DNA of 64,000 bases from an uncultured Paracoccaceae bacterium (GCA_947499635.1 CANMPD010000002.1:124001-188000), one strand, 5' to 3'; counted from the first letter of the stretch, positions 11,645 to 23,202 are shown. Notes: generated by a model not told the origin, from the sequence alone. Numbers and translations are program-made.

Positions 11645-11947
11645 ATGACTGAAAAGACAATCACACGCATGGATCTAAGTGAAGCTGTATTTCGCGAAGT
11701 CGGTCTCTCGCGAAATGAAAGCTCTCAATTGGTTGAAAGTATGCTGCTGCATATGTCCGATGCTTTGGTCCGAGGTGAGCAGGTCAAAATATCATCGTTT
11801 GGCACCTTTAGCGTTCGTGAAAAAAGCGCACGTGTTGGGAGAAATCCTAAAACAGGCCAAGAAGTTCCCATCCAACCGCGCCGTGTCTTGACCTTTCGGC
11901 CTTCTCACTTGATGAAAGACCGGGTTGCTGAAGGTAACCGTAAATAA
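11645..11947 (+). CDS. ihfA: Integration host factor subunit alpha
   Basis: 100-aa HU/IHF family; [41 protein letters not shown]. Confidence 0.95.
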   Translation: MTEKTITRMDLSEAVFREVGLSRNESSQLVESMLLHMSDALVRGEQVKISSFGTFSVREKSARVGRNPKTGQEVPIQPRRVLTFRPSHLMKDRVAEGNRK

Positions 11948-12014
11948 AAATTAGCCATTATCCCCGACACTATGCCGACACAGCAATTGTCGGCAATAGA
12001 TCACGGGTGAACCT

Positions 12015-14441
12015 ATGTCTAAATCTCCAGATGCTTTTCGAACCATTAGCGAAGTCGCGGAATGGTTGGATATACAAGCGCATGTTCTGCGGTTTTGGGA
12101 AAGTAAGTTTACCCAAGTTAAGCCTGTAAAACGTGCGGGCGGGCGTCGATATTATCGTCCGTCTGATATGTTGCTGCTCGGCGGCATTAAGCATCTGCTT
12201 CATGATAAAGACATGGCGATCAAAGATGTGCAGGCTATGATTCGCGAACATGGTGTGCAACGTGTACAGGGCATGTCTGCCCCCCTCGAAGGGGAAGAGC
12301 CAGTTACAGAAAACCAGGACAGTGTCTGGGACGATAGGCCACGTACATCACCCGATACGGTCGCTGCAGCTCAAGAAGATGCAACGTCTTCTTCCTCTGA
12401 AGACACCGCTACGGCGGAGACACAGTCGGCCCTCAGTTCTGAAGATGTCCCCCAATCGAGACAGCCAGCCTCTCACGAAGATCATATAGTAGAGTTAACA
12501 GAAGCGCCGCACCTGAAAATGTCGGAGAGTCCAATCCCCTCTCCCAAAGCTCAATCAGCACCTGAGGCATCCACGCCGGATGTTAGTGGAATTTTGTTTG
12601 ACGCTCAGCCTGACCCCCCTCTTTCAACAAAAGCAGCGGATCAAACTCCCACTGTCTCGGACGCGAAAACAAACAGCCCAGAAACAACCGGCTCTGCCGA
12701 GACCGCGCCGCCAACCCAAGTGAATGATGCCCCGCCCCCTACACAGGCAACGCAACCTGCGGCGCCCAATGTCCAATCTGCTGCTGTAGCAGCCTCACAA
12801 GATACGGCTCAAGCACATCAACCGACGGATCATCCCAATACGGTTGATGTGACAGACCAACAGACAGATGCGCATCCGATACCAACTGTTTCCGAAGCCC
12901 CTATTTCACAGGCTCCATCTACAGTTGAACATATTGCGCCAGAAAATCTGCACCTTTCGGACACACCGTCCACGCAAGCTGCTGATTTTACGTCTACTTC
13001 CAACGAAAACGCGCAGAACCACCCGATCTCGGAATCCGACGCTACACCTCTCGCCGAAGCTTCCCCACCTGTAGCAGAGACTGAAGCAACCCCAGAGCAT
13101 AGCGTTTCTGAAGAACACCAGAACGTGGACGATCCATCCGTTACTGAGCCCGTCGTGGCTCAACACGCCCCCTCTGATCAAGAGGTTATGCCATCCGACA
13201 CCGCCAACCCTTCGGCCACTGCGCAAGTTACGGAAACGCAGCCGGATTTCTTTTCAGACACACCGGTTGAAAACCCTGCACCGGTAGCAGACGTTTCATC
13301 CGGTGATGAAGATGCTCCCGTCGATGAGACACCTCCCTTACCAAGCACACCTTCTATTGATACACTAACAGAATCGGCATCTCTTTCACCTGAGACGTCA
13401 GAGGTTCCAACAGTGGATACATCGATAGGCGCACAAGATACGGCCTCCTCCACTCAGACTGAACCCTCTGAAGAAGCTGTTGTTTCACCGACGCATACGC
13501 CAGTGGCTCCCAATAGCGAAACGCCCATGACTGCGGATGCGGATTTAGAACACCCCACAGAATATAACACAACTGCGCCAATAGATGAAAATAGCGATCA
13601 GGTACCAACACCTCCGTTGGCGGTCTCTGAAGAAAGCGAGATGCCTCTAAGTCAAGTGGAGGCAAGTGCAGAAATAAATCAATCCGAGGATACGTCACCT
13701 CAGAGTATTGAAACCACAGACAATCATGACGCCACATCGTCAGAGGCCCCCCTATCTGAACACACCCCTGCAAATGTGGACACTCCAGCGGATGCAGTTG
13801 AGGCAGCTGTAGATGATGATTTAACCTCGGATAATACGATAGACAGAGCCCCCCAAGAAAGCGAACTACTTTCTGCCGCTGCAGAGGCAAGTGATCCCGC
13901 TGCGCCATCCGATCTTGATAACCTTGACGCTGAAGCGCCACTCCCCGAAACACCCGCCACCGTCGCCAATGACGAAGCTCTTTCTGAGGATGCCCTTCTC
14001 TCGTCTGAAGCGTCAGATATATCAGACGTCTCGGTCTCTACGCCCGAATCGCAGATTGTCGATGACAGCACCCCCGCCCAATCTCAGCATAATTTGAGCA
14101 CTCACAGCCCCGATGTCGCGCAATCTGCAGTTTCCGAAACGGAAATCGCCGCAGATCCTGATACATTGAGCGCCGATACGTTGGAAAATTCACCTCCAGC
14201 AGAACAAGCACCAACAGATACATTGGCTGTATCCACGCCCTCACCCGTACCAGATAATGCGGACGAGGAACCGACCCCTGTCGTTGAAACCCTTTCCGAT
14301 CCTGTAGGCAAAGTAGAAGACACACCGGTACATTCACGCATACCGCTGATGTTAACGCGCTTAGCTTATATGCCCTCTCCCACATCAGAGGAACAAACCG
14401 CGATTGAAGATGTGGTTGCCCGTCTCTATGCTCGCCAATAA
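12015..14441 (+). CDS. MerR-family transcriptional regulator with very long low-complexity acidic Ser/Thr/Pro/Ala-rich C-terminal extension
   Basis: N-terminal Mer[73 protein letters not shown]. Then ~650 aa of S/T/P/A/E/D-rich sequence ending in conserved-looking [35 protein letters not shown]. Confidence 0.88.
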   Translation: MSKSPDAFRTISEVAEWLDIQAHVLRFWESKFTQVKPVKRAGGRRYYRPSDMLLLGGIKHLLHDKDMAIKDVQAMIREHGVQRVQGMSAPLEGEEPVTENQDSVWDDRPRTSPDTVAAAQEDATSSSSEDTATAETQSALSSEDVPQSRQPASHEDHIVELTEAPHLKMSESPIPSPKAQSAPEASTPDVSGILFDAQPDPPLSTKAADQTPTVSDAKTNSPETTGSAETAPPTQVNDAPPPTQATQPAAPNVQSAAVAASQDTAQAHQPTDHPNTVDVTDQQTDAHPIPTVSEAPISQAPSTVEHIAPENLHLSDTPSTQAADFTSTSNENAQNHPISESDATPLAEASPPVAETEATPEHSVSEEHQNVDDPSVTEPVVAQHAPSDQEVMPSDTANPSATAQVTETQPDFFSDTPVENPAPVADVSSGDEDAPVDETPPLPSTPSIDTLTESASLSPETSEVPTVDTSIGAQDTASSTQTEPSEEAVVSPTHTPVAPNSETPMTADADLEHPTEYNTTAPIDENSDQVPTPPLAVSEESEMPLSQVEASAEINQSEDTSPQSIETTDNHDATSSEAPLSEHTPANVDTPADAVEAAVDDDLTSDNTIDRAPQESELLSAAAEASDPAAPSDLDNLDAEAPLPETPATVANDEALSEDALLSSEASDISDVSVSTPESQIVDDSTPAQSQHNLSTHSPDVAQSAVSETEIAADPDTLSADTLENSPPAEQAPTDTLAVSTPSPVPDNADEEPTPVVETLSDPVGKVEDTPVHSRIPLMLTRLAYMPSPTSEEQTAIEDVVARLYARQ

Positions 14442-14534
14442 ATGGAACCTCTGCTGTTCTCGGCGATTTAAAAATCTAAAAAACTTGCGTTACGCTCTTG
14501 CTCCCGCCGCCAAAAGCGGTAGAAAGCGCATCAA

Positions 14535-14611
14535 CGGGCTATAGCGCAGCCTGGTAGCGCGTCCGTCTGGGGGACGGAAGGTCGCAGGTTCGAGTCCTGC
14601 TAGCCCGACCA
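14535..14611 (+). tRNA. tRNA-Pro(GGG)
   Basis: CGGGCTATAGCGCAGCCTGGTAGCGCGTCCGTCTGGGGGACGGAAGGTCGCAGGTTCGAGTCCTGCTAGCCCGACCA folds as a cloverleaf. Acceptor CGGGCTA/TAGCCCG; anticodon stem TCCGT/ACGGA with loop CTGGGGG; encoded CCA. Confidence 0.95.
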
Positions 14612-14619
14612 TTATACCA

Positions 14620-14659
14620 AACCAAATGCCCGGGCAGAAATGCTTGGGCATTTGGTTTT
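14620..14659 (+). terminator. Rho-independent-type hairpin after tRNA-Pro
   Basis: 12-bp perfect inverted repeat AACCAAATGCCC (14620-14631) / GGGCATTTGGTT (14646-14657) followed by TT. Confidence 0.75.
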
Positions 14660-14717
14660 CTGGCCCTTACTTTCTGCTGAGAAAATCGCGTAGTCCATTG
14701 CGGATGCGAGTGAATTT

Positions 14718-15854
14718 ATGCACAGTCCCCCAACCAATGTGCCAAAGGAGACGGCCCATGACCGTGCGATTACAATGACCGGCGTTCTACCAAGTCAGTC
14801 TTTACAAGCCATGTTAAACCGTGGCGAAATACAAGTTGAAGCACCGCTTGCGGATGGTCAAATCCAACCTGCGAGCCTTGATCTGCGTCTTGGTCGTATA
14901 GCCTATCGTGTCCGCGCGTCCTTCTTAACCGGTCAAACTGCAACCGTTTCCGAGCGCCTTAAAGATTTTGAGATGCACCAAATTGATCTCAACAACGGAG
15001 CCGTTCTTGAAAAAGGCTGCGTTTATGTTGTGCCACTGATGGAACATCTTTCGCTACCCGACCATATATCAGCCGTTGCCAACGCCAAAAGCTCTACTGG
15101 GCGCCTTGACCTGTTGACCCGCACTATCACGGATGGTGGCGAAGAATTCGACCGCATAAAACCCGGTTATACCGGCCCGCTTTATGCAGAAATTTGCCCT
15201 AGATCGTTTTCCGTTCTAGTGCGCCCCGGCATGCGCTTAAACCAAATCAGGTTTCGGGACGGGCAAGCGATAATATCGGATGCTGATTTAGCGACTTTAC
15301 ATGCCGAAACACGTTTGGTCGATGGAAAGGCCGTGATTGAGGATGGTTTAGGGTTTTCTGTTGACCTGCGTCTGCCAGGAAGTGATCTGGTTGGTTATCG
15401 CGCCAAGCCTCATACAGGGGTCATCGATCTCGATAAGATTGGTGCTTATGACCCTCAAGATTACTGGGAAGAGGTCCGCAGCAACAACGGCCAAATCATT
15501 CTGGATCCCGGGGCGTTCTATATTCTCGTCAGTCGTGAAGCCGTCCATATCCCCCCGCTTTATGCAGCTGAAATGGCACCTTATTTGGCAATGGTGGGTG
15601 AATTTCGAGTGCACTATGCAGGATTCTTTGACCCCGGCTTTGGCCATGCTGATGCAGGCGGCACCGGATCACGCGGCGTATTAGAAGTCCGTTGCCACGA
15701 AGCTCCCTTTGTTCTGGAGCATGGGCAAATCGTCGGTCGATTGGTTTATGAACGTATGTCGGAGCTCCCTGAACAGCTATATGGTGCAGGCATCGCGTCA
15801 AATTACCAAGGGCAAGGTCTTAAGCTCTCAAAGCACTTCCGCTCCCCATCCTAA
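14718..15854 (+). CDS. dcd: 2'-deoxycytidine 5'-triphosphate deaminase (two-domain Dcd); start may be 14775
   Basis: GEIQVEAPLADGQIQPASLDLRLG...ANAKSSTGRLDLLTRTI...GFFDPGFGHADAGGTGSRGVLEVRCHEAPFVLEHGQIVGRLVYERM. Confidence 0.9.
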   Translation: MHSPPTNVPKETAHDRAITMTGVLPSQSLQAMLNRGEIQVEAPLADGQIQPASLDLRLGRIAYRVRASFLTGQTATVSERLKDFEMHQIDLNNGAVLEKGCVYVVPLMEHLSLPDHISAVANAKSSTGRLDLLTRTITDGGEEFDRIKPGYTGPLYAEICPRSFSVLVRPGMRLNQIRFRDGQAIISDADLATLHAETRLVDGKAVIEDGLGFSVDLRLPGSDLVGYRAKPHTGVIDLDKIGAYDPQDYWEEVRSNNGQIILDPGAFYILVSREAVHIPPLYAAEMAPYLAMVGEFRVHYAGFFDPGFGHADAGGTGSRGVLEVRCHEAPFVLEHGQIVGRLVYERMSELPEQLYGAGIASNYQGQGLKLSKHFRSPS

Positions 15855-15902
15855 GACCGAGACAACAACACACAGAAATGCGGGCATTCATAGCCCTAGA
15901 CA

Positions 15903-16112
15903 TTACCCGCGACGTTGGTCGTTTTTAGGGGAAGGATCCTGTGACCTCTCAGCCATATCTTGGCTTGATTGAGCCTTGGGCCTAGAGGTGCGCTTTGCAA
16001 GCGCGTTTATACCACCATTGACCCCCTTATTGACCAAGGTCATGATAACGCGGCGGATAATCATATTTAAAATACGGTCAATCGACATACAGTGGTCCTC
16101 TGCGACATTCAT
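15903..16112 (-). CDS. Conserved-type small hypothetical protein downstream of scpB; start may be at MSIDRILN
   Basis: MSIDRILNMIIRRVIMTLVNKGVNGGINALAKRTSRPKAQSSQDMAERSQDPSPKNDQRRG; same strand and directly after scpB. Confidence 0.6.
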   Translation of the reverse strand: MNVAEDHCMSIDRILNMIIRRVIMTLVNKGVNGGINALAKRTSRPKAQSSQDMAERSQDPSPKNDQRRG

Positions 16113-16151
16113 GCCTCACGATAAGGACAAGCAACCCAGTAAACAAGGCCG

Positions 16152-16841
16152 TCACGATGAAGTGTTGTCCTCAAACAGCTCGGGTTGTGCCGCGTCTTGT
16201 TGCTCTTCCATACGGTCAATATTCGCCGAAAACGCCCCAAATGGTGGTCGATTTTCCAAGAGACCTGCTGATCTCAATTCTTTCAAACCGGGTAAATCCC
16301 GCGCGCTTTCCAGGCCGAAATGATCCAGAAACGCCGGTGTCACAATAAAGGTAATTGGACGTCCTGGCGCCATTTTTCGGCGCCCTAACTTGATCCATTC
16401 CATTTCCATCAATTGATCAATGGTACCACGAGAGACGGAAACACCGCGGATCTCTTCAATCTCTGCCCGCGTGACAGGTTGGTGGTATGCAACAATTGCC
16501 AAGGTCTCTATCGCAGCACGCGATAGCTTTCGTGCCTCGACGCGTTCCTGTTGCATCAAAAAGCTAAGATCAGGCGCAGTTCTAATCGCCCATGCTTCCC
16601 CCACGCGAAGAACTTGAACCCCGCGCCCTTCGTAGCGTAACCTTAAACGTTCCAGTGCTTCGACTGGATTACATCCATGCGGCATGCGGGTAATCAAATC
16701 GCGAATGGTCACAGGCTCCGCGCTGGCAAAAAGCACGGCCTCAACCATGCGTTCTTGTTCTGCCATTGGTGGGGCATCAAACAAGCTTTGAGTATCTGTG
16801 CGATCATTAGAATGGTTTGTGTTTTGAACGTTTTCAGTCAC
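16152..16841 (-). CDS. scpB: Segregation and condensation protein ScpB
   Basis: MVEAVLFASAEPVTIRDL...LSRAAIETLAIVAYHQPVTRAEIEEIRGVSVSRGTIDQLMEMEWIKLGRRKMAPGRPITF. Confidence 0.95.
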   Translation of the reverse strand: MTENVQNTNHSNDRTDTQSLFDAPPMAEQERMVEAVLFASAEPVTIRDLITRMPHGCNPVEALERLRLRYEGRGVQVLRVGEAWAIRTAPDLSFLMQQERVEARKLSRAAIETLAIVAYHQPVTRAEIEEIRGVSVSRGTIDQLMEMEWIKLGRRKMAPGRPITFIVTPAFLDHFGLESARDLPGLKELRSAGLLENRPPFGAFSANIDRMEEQQDAAQPELFEDNTSS

Positions 16842-17644
16842 GCTATATCCTCATCTAGGCTGCGCAATTGGATCGGGTCAAAGCTTGTGTCCTGACGCAT
16901 TGCAACTTTGCCTTCTTTAACAAGCTGCAACGATGCTGCAAATGTCGCCGCTGTGGCGGAACGCCGTTTAACAGGATCCTGGTGCCAGCCATCGGGTAAG
17001 TAGCTCAACATATCGGTCCATTCCCCTGTAAACCCAAGGATAGAGCGCATTCGTTCAAGTGCTTCTTCCATCGTGAACACGCTTTGGCGGTCCATCACAA
17101 AGGGACGGAATTCGTCTTTTGTACGAATACGTGCATAGCCCTGCATCAAGTCCAGAAGGTTCGCCGTATAAGTCACAGTTTTAACCTGCCGCACACCTTG
17201 CCCTTGCCCACGCGCGAAAAATTCACGTCCTAACTGGTCACGTGCCATCAAGCGTGCAGAGACATCGCGCATCGCCTGCAAACGTTCCAATTGAAAGGCA
17301 AGATGCGCTGCTAATTCTTCACCGGTTGGACCTTGTTCTTTGGGATCTGGTGGCAATAGAAGACGCGATTTTAGAAAGGCCAACCATGCCGCCATCACCA
17401 AATAATCGGCTGCGAGCTCAATACGCAGCTCTTTTGCTTTATCAACAAACGAAAGATACTGCCGGGCAAGTTCATAAATAGAGATTTGCCGCAAATCGAC
17501 TTTTTGCGTGCGGGACAGCGTCAACAACAGATCAAGCGGCCCCTCATATCCGTCGACGTCAACGATCAACGCTTCGGCAGCCAAGCGTGTCTGAACGTCT
17601 GACGACGCCGCGTTGGATGTTGTAGAATGTGATGTTTCAGCCAT
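16838..17644 (-). CDS. scpA: Segregation and condensation protein ScpA (ATG 17644 preferred over track start 17731)
   Basis: VDGYEGPLDLLLTLSRTQKVDLRQISIYELARQYLSFVDKAKELRIELAADYLVMAAWLAFLKSRLLLP; 4-nt overlap with scpB. Confidence 0.94.
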   Translation of the reverse strand: MAETSHSTTSNAASSDVQTRLAAEALIVDVDGYEGPLDLLLTLSRTQKVDLRQISIYELARQYLSFVDKAKELRIELAADYLVMAAWLAFLKSRLLLPPDPKEQGPTGEELAAHLAFQLERLQAMRDVSARLMARDQLGREFFARGQGQGVRQVKTVTYTANLLDLMQGYARIRTKDEFRPFVMDRQSVFTMEEALERMRSILGFTGEWTDMLSYLPDGWHQDPVKRRSATAATFAASLQLVKEGKVAMRQDTSFDPIQLRSLDEDIA

Positions 17645-18638
17645 ATACCTGTCCGCCCATGAGGGCGGATAGTTCGTCTTCGGCCGCTTGAATGTCAAGA
17701 GGAGCCGGTGTGCATCGCTGTGCAAAAACATGCTCGGCCCGTCGTTGCGCCTGATCTGTCATAGCACCAACCTTGTCGGCAACAGCTGCACGCTCAAAGA
17801 GTGTTGCATTGCATAACAACACCACATCAACACCCGCCTGTATTGCCTCAGCAGCGATGGTTTCAGGCTGGCCAGAAAGCGCCTTCATCGAAATATCGTC
17901 TGTCATAATCAACCCATCAAAGCCGATTTCGTTGCGTATGACATCTATCATGACAGGGGAAAGTGTCGTTGGACGGTCATCGTAGGCCTCAAAGACAAGA
18001 TGACATGTCATTGCCATCGAAATATCTTTGAGCTGCGAAAAAGCCGCAAAGTCATTCTCAAGGAGAATATCCTGAGACGCGGTAATTCGGGGCAGTTCCA
18101 AGTGTGAATCTTGTTGCGCCCGCCCGTGGCCTGGCATGTGTTTAAGCACAGGCCACACCGCACCATCCATGTGCCCTTGGGCCGTGGCACGTGCCAGTGC
18201 CACAACCTGCTCAACAGTGTCCCCATAGCAGCGATTGCGTAAGAAAGGGTGTGTTTCGGCAACCGTAACGTCCGCCACTGGCGCACAGTTACTATTAATC
18301 CCCAGACCTTCTAGCTCATGAGAAATCAAACGCGCACGCAGGTACATCGCTCTGATCGGGTCTTGTGCCGCGAATATGTGATCAAGTGCGGGGCGCCATT
18401 GACGTGCAAGTGGTGGACGCAACCGTTGAACACGCCCGCCTTCCTGGTCGATCGTAATTAAACAGTCATGGCCCGCAGCTTCGCGAAAATCATCACATAG
18501 CGCACGTACCTGATCTGCATCTTCAATGTTACGACCAAAAAGGATAAAACCAAACGGACACATATCGCGAAAAAGAGCTTTTTCATCAGAGGTTAAGCGC
18601 AATCCCTCTGCGTCCAGTATGGTCGCTCCATATCGCAT
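17637..18638 (-). CDS. nagZ: Beta-N-acetylhexosaminidase NagZ
   Basis: FGFILFGRNIEDADQVRALCDDF...ITIDQEGGRVQRLRPP...VLKHMPGHGRAQQDSHLELP...IMTDDISMKAL. ATG 18638 overlaps the upstream stop. Confidence 0.95.
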   Translation of the reverse strand: MRYGATILDAEGLRLTSDEKALFRDMCPFGFILFGRNIEDADQVRALCDDFREAAGHDCLITIDQEGGRVQRLRPPLARQWRPALDHIFAAQDPIRAMYLRARLISHELEGLGINSNCAPVADVTVAETHPFLRNRCYGDTVEQVVALARATAQGHMDGAVWPVLKHMPGHGRAQQDSHLELPRITASQDILLENDFAAFSQLKDISMAMTCHLVFEAYDDRPTTLSPVMIDVIRNEIGFDGLIMTDDISMKALSGQPETIAAEAIQAGVDVVLLCNATLFERAAVADKVGAMTDQAQRRAEHVFAQRCTPAPLDIQAAEDELSALMGGQVYG

Positions 18639-20017
18639 TACCGAACAGCTACTGGGATACAGTCTGCATTTCCTGCAACTAAAGCTGAACAAAAACGACG
18701 GGTAGCTGATAGGTCTTCAAAGCCAACAACACGCAAACGGTAAAACACCCGCCCGCCACTTTCAGCACGTTGAATAACGCGTTGTTTGTCAAAGAAGAAA
18801 TCGCCAAAACGACTTGAGATCTGATCCCATTCTTGTCGCGCGACTTCAGCGCTTTCATAGGCCCCTAATTGTGCAAGACGCGTCCCAACGGCCAGTGATG
18901 CGATCTCCACATCCGTCACCGCAACGGGTGTGCTACGGGCAGCAAGTGATCGTGTTTGCACTGTCGCGGAAGCCCCTGCAGGGCGCAGCTTGGGCCGAGG
19001 GGCTGTAATTTTACGGCCAGTGTCAGGCGCAGCAACCTCTGCACTTTCAACCTGATATGCCGCCGAGGTTGGAACAACATCCGTTAACGGCTTAGCATTA
19101 TTTGTCAGGCTTGCGACCAATGCATCAATATCATTTTCACGCTGTTCGAACGCACCTGCCACAGTATCTGTCTCAGTATCTGTTTCGGTATCTACTTCAA
19201 CACTTACAACAGATGTCACTGGTGATGTTGTGGTCAAAGGATCCACCACTGGCGTCTCAAGAGCAACCTTCGCTGCGCTATTCTTTAACAGCGTCGGAAC
19301 AGGTTGATCCTCTTCAGTAAGGGCAAGTGCCGCCGGCGCAAGCTGCAACGTATCCGCCGGAGCCGCAGCCGTGCCATTTGCAGCGATTTCATTCACAGCC
19401 AGCCCTTGGTGGTCTGCCAAAGTTCCGCCCGGGTTTTCAGGGACGACACGCAACGGCCCTTCGACCGCACGAACAACTGGAACACCTGACACATCACGTA
19501 TGATGAGATTGTATCCCCAGACACCAATGCCAACAACCAAAGCCAACGATGCTGCTGCACAACCAATAGCGGCAATACGGCTTAGCTCGTGCCGTCGCTG
19601 CGGAACAGGTGGATAGGTTTCAGACGAATCAGCATCGCTATACATGCCTGTTTGGTTGTTCTCAGAAGCCCACGGCAGCGCAGATGGTGCTTGCTCGTAA
19701 TGCGCCGTGTCTTCCTGCGCATAAATGGGCTCAACACGAGTGATCCGCGTCGCAATCGGCGATTGCGGTTTCGAAAATTGATCACTCCGGACCGTTTCGG
19801 CCTGTGTCTCCTGCGGTAAGACCTCTGGAGGATAGTTTGCCTCAGAATATAGATCATCAGATGTGGTTTGCTCTGAAACCTGAGGCGTTACCGCTTGTGA
19901 ATATTGCTGTGAATACAGCGGGTCAAAAGCGCTCCCTTGATGGGAGGCGCCTGCCTGAGAAGAGGTCGCGCTCACGCCGACCTGTGCAAATTTTGCCATA
20001 TTCGCCTCACTGCCCAT
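18638..20017 (-). CDS. SPOR-domain (cell-division/peptidoglycan-binding) membrane protein
   Basis: One TM helix (IAAIGCAAASLALVVGIGVWGYNLI) and C-terminal SPOR-like RLAQLGAYESAEVARQEWDQISSRFGDFFFDKQRVIQRAESGGRVFYRLRVVGFEDLSATRRFCSAL. Confidence 0.9.
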   Translation of the reverse strand: MGSEANMAKFAQVGVSATSSQAGASHQGSAFDPLYSQQYSQAVTPQVSEQTTSDDLYSEANYPPEVLPQETQAETVRSDQFSKPQSPIATRITRVEPIYAQEDTAHYEQAPSALPWASENNQTGMYSDADSSETYPPVPQRRHELSRIAAIGCAAASLALVVGIGVWGYNLIIRDVSGVPVVRAVEGPLRVVPENPGGTLADHQGLAVNEIAANGTAAAPADTLQLAPAALALTEEDQPVPTLLKNSAAKVALETPVVDPLTTTSPVTSVVSVEVDTETDTETDTVAGAFEQRENDIDALVASLTNNAKPLTDVVPTSAAYQVESAEVAAPDTGRKITAPRPKLRPAGASATVQTRSLAARSTPVAVTDVEIASLAVGTRLAQLGAYESAEVARQEWDQISSRFGDFFFDKQRVIQRAESGGRVFYRLRVVGFEDLSATRRFCSALVAGNADCIPVAVR

Positions 20018-20101
20018 TAGAATATCCTGCCTGCTTATGCAGGACAGAATACGACTGGGTCTCTTGATACTGCCTCGGATCCGACACTTCGTGCGATTTT
20101 G

Positions 20102-21847
20102 TTACCGCATCTCCTGCGCCGGTTTGACACCAAGAATACCAAGACCTGCGGAAATGACAATGGATACCGTTTTCGCAAGCGCCAAATTGGCATGTGTTGC
20201 CGATTGGCTGCTGTCGTTAAGGAAACGTAAACCTTTTTCCGACTTCCCAAGATGATACAAACCGTGAAGTTCGGACGCTAAATCATAGAGGAAAAAGGCT
20301 ATTCTATGCGGCTCGTTCGTTCTGGCTGCGATTTCGACCTGTCTCGGCCATTCGGCTAGTTTTTTGGCGACCGCAAGCTGTGCGTCATGCTGGATCAATC
20401 CTAGATCAGCTTTGGAGAAGGCTGCTTCATCAGACAGCATCGCTTCTTCGACGGCTTTACGCATCGTGGAACAAATCCGCGCATTGGCATATTGCACATA
20501 GAACACAGGATTATCCTTGGACTGATCCAATGCCTTATCCAGATCGAAATCAAAACCTTGATCATTTTTACGCGTGAGCAACATGAAACGTGTCACATCT
20601 GGCCCTACGGCCTCGACCACATCACGCAGGGTTACAAAAGTCCCTGCCCGCTTGGACATTTTAAACTCTGACCCGTCTTTGAAAAGCTTCACCAACTGGC
20701 ACAGTTTTACATCCAGCGGCACTTTGCCATCTGAAAGCGCTGAAACGGCCGCCTTCATACGTTTTACATAGCCGCCGTGGTCTGCACCGAAAATATCGAT
20801 CAGCTCGTCAAATCCACGTTCAACTTTGTCATAATGGTAGGCAATATCCGGAGCAAAGTAAGTCCACGACCCATCGGACTTCTTAACAGCCCGATCAACA
20901 TCATCGCCGTGATCTGTAGATTTAAACAAAGTTTGCTCGCGCGCTTCCCAATCATCTGGCATTTTACCTTTGGGTGGCTCGAGAACACCTTGATAGATAA
21001 GCCCTTTGGCTTCCAACGTGCTCAATGCTGCTTCGATTTTTCCGGTGCCATACAGAGATTTTTCTGAATAAAAAACATCCATTTCAATCCCGAGCAAAGC
21101 AAGATCTTCACGGATCATGCCCATCATTGCATTGATTGAAAACAGACGGAATTCATCGATCCAAAGCGCCTCGCTTTGGTCAACAAATTGATCACCGTAT
21201 TTCGCCTTAAGCGCCTCACCTACAGGTTTTAGGTAGTCGGCGGGGTAAGTGCCCTCGGGGAATTCAACATCGCGACCATGCGCCTCAAGATAACGCAGAT
21301 AGGCGGAGCGTGCCAGAACATCAACTTGCCCGCCGCCATCATTGATATAATATTCACGGGTAACGTCATAACCCGAAAACGCCAGCAAAGATGCCAATGC
21401 GTCACCAAAAACTGCGCCACGTGTGTGCCCAACATGCAAAGGCCCCGTTGGGTTTGCCGACACATATTCCACATTAACCCGCTTGCCCTGTCCCAAACTT
21501 GAGCGGCCATATGCTTGGTCTTGTTCTAAAACAGCGGCGATAACCGACTGCCAGACACTCGCAGCCAAACGAAGATTTAGGAACCCTGGGCCTGCGACAT
21601 CGGCACTTGTGATTCGCGGATCTTGTGCCAGTTTGGCCGCCAAAGCGTCGGCAATATCGCGTGGTTTCATCTTGGCAGGTTTCGCCAAGACCATCGCTGC
21701 ATTTGTCGCCATGTCACCATGTGCCGTATCGCGTGGCGGCTCTACTGTGACATTGGTGAAGTCCAAGCCCTCTGGCAACACACCCTCGATCTGCAGTGCA
21801 GAGAGAGACTCAGTAACGAGCGTACGGATATCGGCAAAAAGGTTCAT
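20102..21847 (-). CDS. argS: Arginyl-tRNA synthetase
   Basis: [29 protein letters not shown]...[14 protein letters not shown]...[18 protein letters not shown]...[11 protein letters not shown]. Confidence 0.97.
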   Translation of the reverse strand: MNLFADIRTLVTESLSALQIEGVLPEGLDFTNVTVEPPRDTAHGDMATNAAMVLAKPAKMKPRDIADALAAKLAQDPRITSADVAGPGFLNLRLAASVWQSVIAAVLEQDQAYGRSSLGQGKRVNVEYVSANPTGPLHVGHTRGAVFGDALASLLAFSGYDVTREYYINDGGGQVDVLARSAYLRYLEAHGRDVEFPEGTYPADYLKPVGEALKAKYGDQFVDQSEALWIDEFRLFSINAMMGMIREDLALLGIEMDVFYSEKSLYGTGKIEAALSTLEAKGLIYQGVLEPPKGKMPDDWEAREQTLFKSTDHGDDVDRAVKKSDGSWTYFAPDIAYHYDKVERGFDELIDIFGADHGGYVKRMKAAVSALSDGKVPLDVKLCQLVKLFKDGSEFKMSKRAGTFVTLRDVVEAVGPDVTRFMLLTRKNDQGFDFDLDKALDQSKDNPVFYVQYANARICSTMRKAVEEAMLSDEAAFSKADLGLIQHDAQLAVAKKLAEWPRQVEIAARTNEPHRIAFFLYDLASELHGLYHLGKSEKGLRFLNDSSQSATHANLALAKTVSIVISAGLGILGVKPAQEMR

Positions 21848-21962
21848 CTGTCAGCGTTCCTAATGGTTCAGGTCAATCGGATACAAAGGCACGGCACAGC
21901 GGTCAACCTGTGATCCTCTCATCAACCTGACGTTTTGGGCCCTCTGCTGATGCGAGCACCTC

Positions 21963-23114
21963 CTAACGAAAGGTCCTCTCATGCAGTTGCAAGGCAAACC
22001 TATCCGTCATCCCCGAGATATAATCAGACACGAGACGCGCGCGTTCTGTTTCCGAATGGGAATTATTCACATCTCGGCGCCATCGTTCAGGCATATCCTG
22101 CATGTTGTCCATATAGTGGCGAAACAAGTCTTTCACCACTTCGCCCACACGCTCACGCACAACCACAACTGAAGGCGCGCGGTACATACGCGCAAAGAGG
22201 AATGTACGGATCTCTTTCAGGTCTCGCCAAAGATCGTCAGAAAACGCGACCACAGCATGATCTAAACCTCGCAATTCTTCGACCGTGGTCACACCACTGG
22301 CCGCTAGTCGTGCACGCGATGTGTCAATAACATCAGACACCATTACCCCAAACACCCGCCGCAACGCTTCGTGACGACGGCGATAGGGATCTAGACTGGG
22401 GTATTTCGCATCTACCTTTTGATAAGCCGCGCCAATGATGGGTAAAGCTTGGATATCCTCGTCTGAAAACAGTCCTGCGCGCAAACCATCCTGAAGGTCA
22501 TGGTTGTTATAAGCAATATCATCAGACAGGGCCGCAACCTGTGCTTCGCCGCCCGCGTGGGTATGAAGCTCAAGATCTTGTTGTGCATTACATTCGGCGA
22601 GGGCCCAGGGCAATTCTCCGACAACCGGACCATTATGCTTTGCAATCGCCTCAAGAGACTCCCAAGTCAGGTTTAACCCATCAAATTCAGCATAGTGTCG
22701 CTCAAGGTTCGTCACAATTCGGATTGCTTGCGCATTGTGATCAAATCCGCCGTAAGGGGCCATAAGCTCATTCAACGCATCTTCGCCAGTATGGCCAAAA
22801 GGAGTATGCCCCAAGTCATGCGCTAGGGCGACTGCCTCGGTCAGAGCTTGGTTCAACCCCAAAGCCCCCGCAATTGTACGACCAACTTGCGCCACCTCAA
22901 TTGAATGCGTCAAACGGGTACGATAACTATCGCCTTCGTGCTCAACAAAAACCTGCGTTTTATGTTTCAGGCGACGAAACGCACTGGCGTGAATGATACG
23001 ATCCCTGTCTCGCTGAAAAGGCGAGCGAAAATCGCTTTCGTCCTCGTGGATTTGACGTCCCCGTGACGTTTCAACTGCAGTTGCATAAGGTGCATAGTGC
23101 TGCGGCGCATACAT
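21963..23114 (-). CDS. dgt: Deoxyguanosinetriphosphate triphosphohydrolase-like protein (HD domain)
   Basis: DEDSFRS-type FQRDRDRIIHASAFRRLKHKTQVFVEHEGDSYRTRLTHSIEVAQVGRTIA...ALAHDLGHTPFGHTGEDAL. Confidence 0.95.
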   Translation of the reverse strand: MYAPQHYAPYATAVETSRGRQIHEDESDFRSPFQRDRDRIIHASAFRRLKHKTQVFVEHEGDSYRTRLTHSIEVAQVGRTIAGALGLNQALTEAVALAHDLGHTPFGHTGEDALNELMAPYGGFDHNAQAIRIVTNLERHYAEFDGLNLTWESLEAIAKHNGPVVGELPWALAECNAQQDLELHTHAGGEAQVAALSDDIAYNNHDLQDGLRAGLFSDEDIQALPIIGAAYQKVDAKYPSLDPYRRRHEALRRVFGVMVSDVIDTSRARLAASGVTTVEELRGLDHAVVAFSDDLWRDLKEIRTFLFARMYRAPSVVVVRERVGEVVKDLFRHYMDNMQDMPERWRRDVNNSHSETERARLVSDYISGMTDRFALQLHERTFR

Positions 23115-23202
23115 CAGTAACTTTTTCCTTTGAAATCTTGTCGCCCAGATCGCACCTTTCTATATAATATGCTAAGCTGCAAGAAAGCATTGGAGATATT
23201 AT

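Noticed and set aside
12906-14385. Several 79-199-aa ORFs on the minus strand and extra + frames inside the merR tail
   Set aside because: They are antisense/out-of-frame readings of a low-complexity coding sequence; no start context or recognisable domains.
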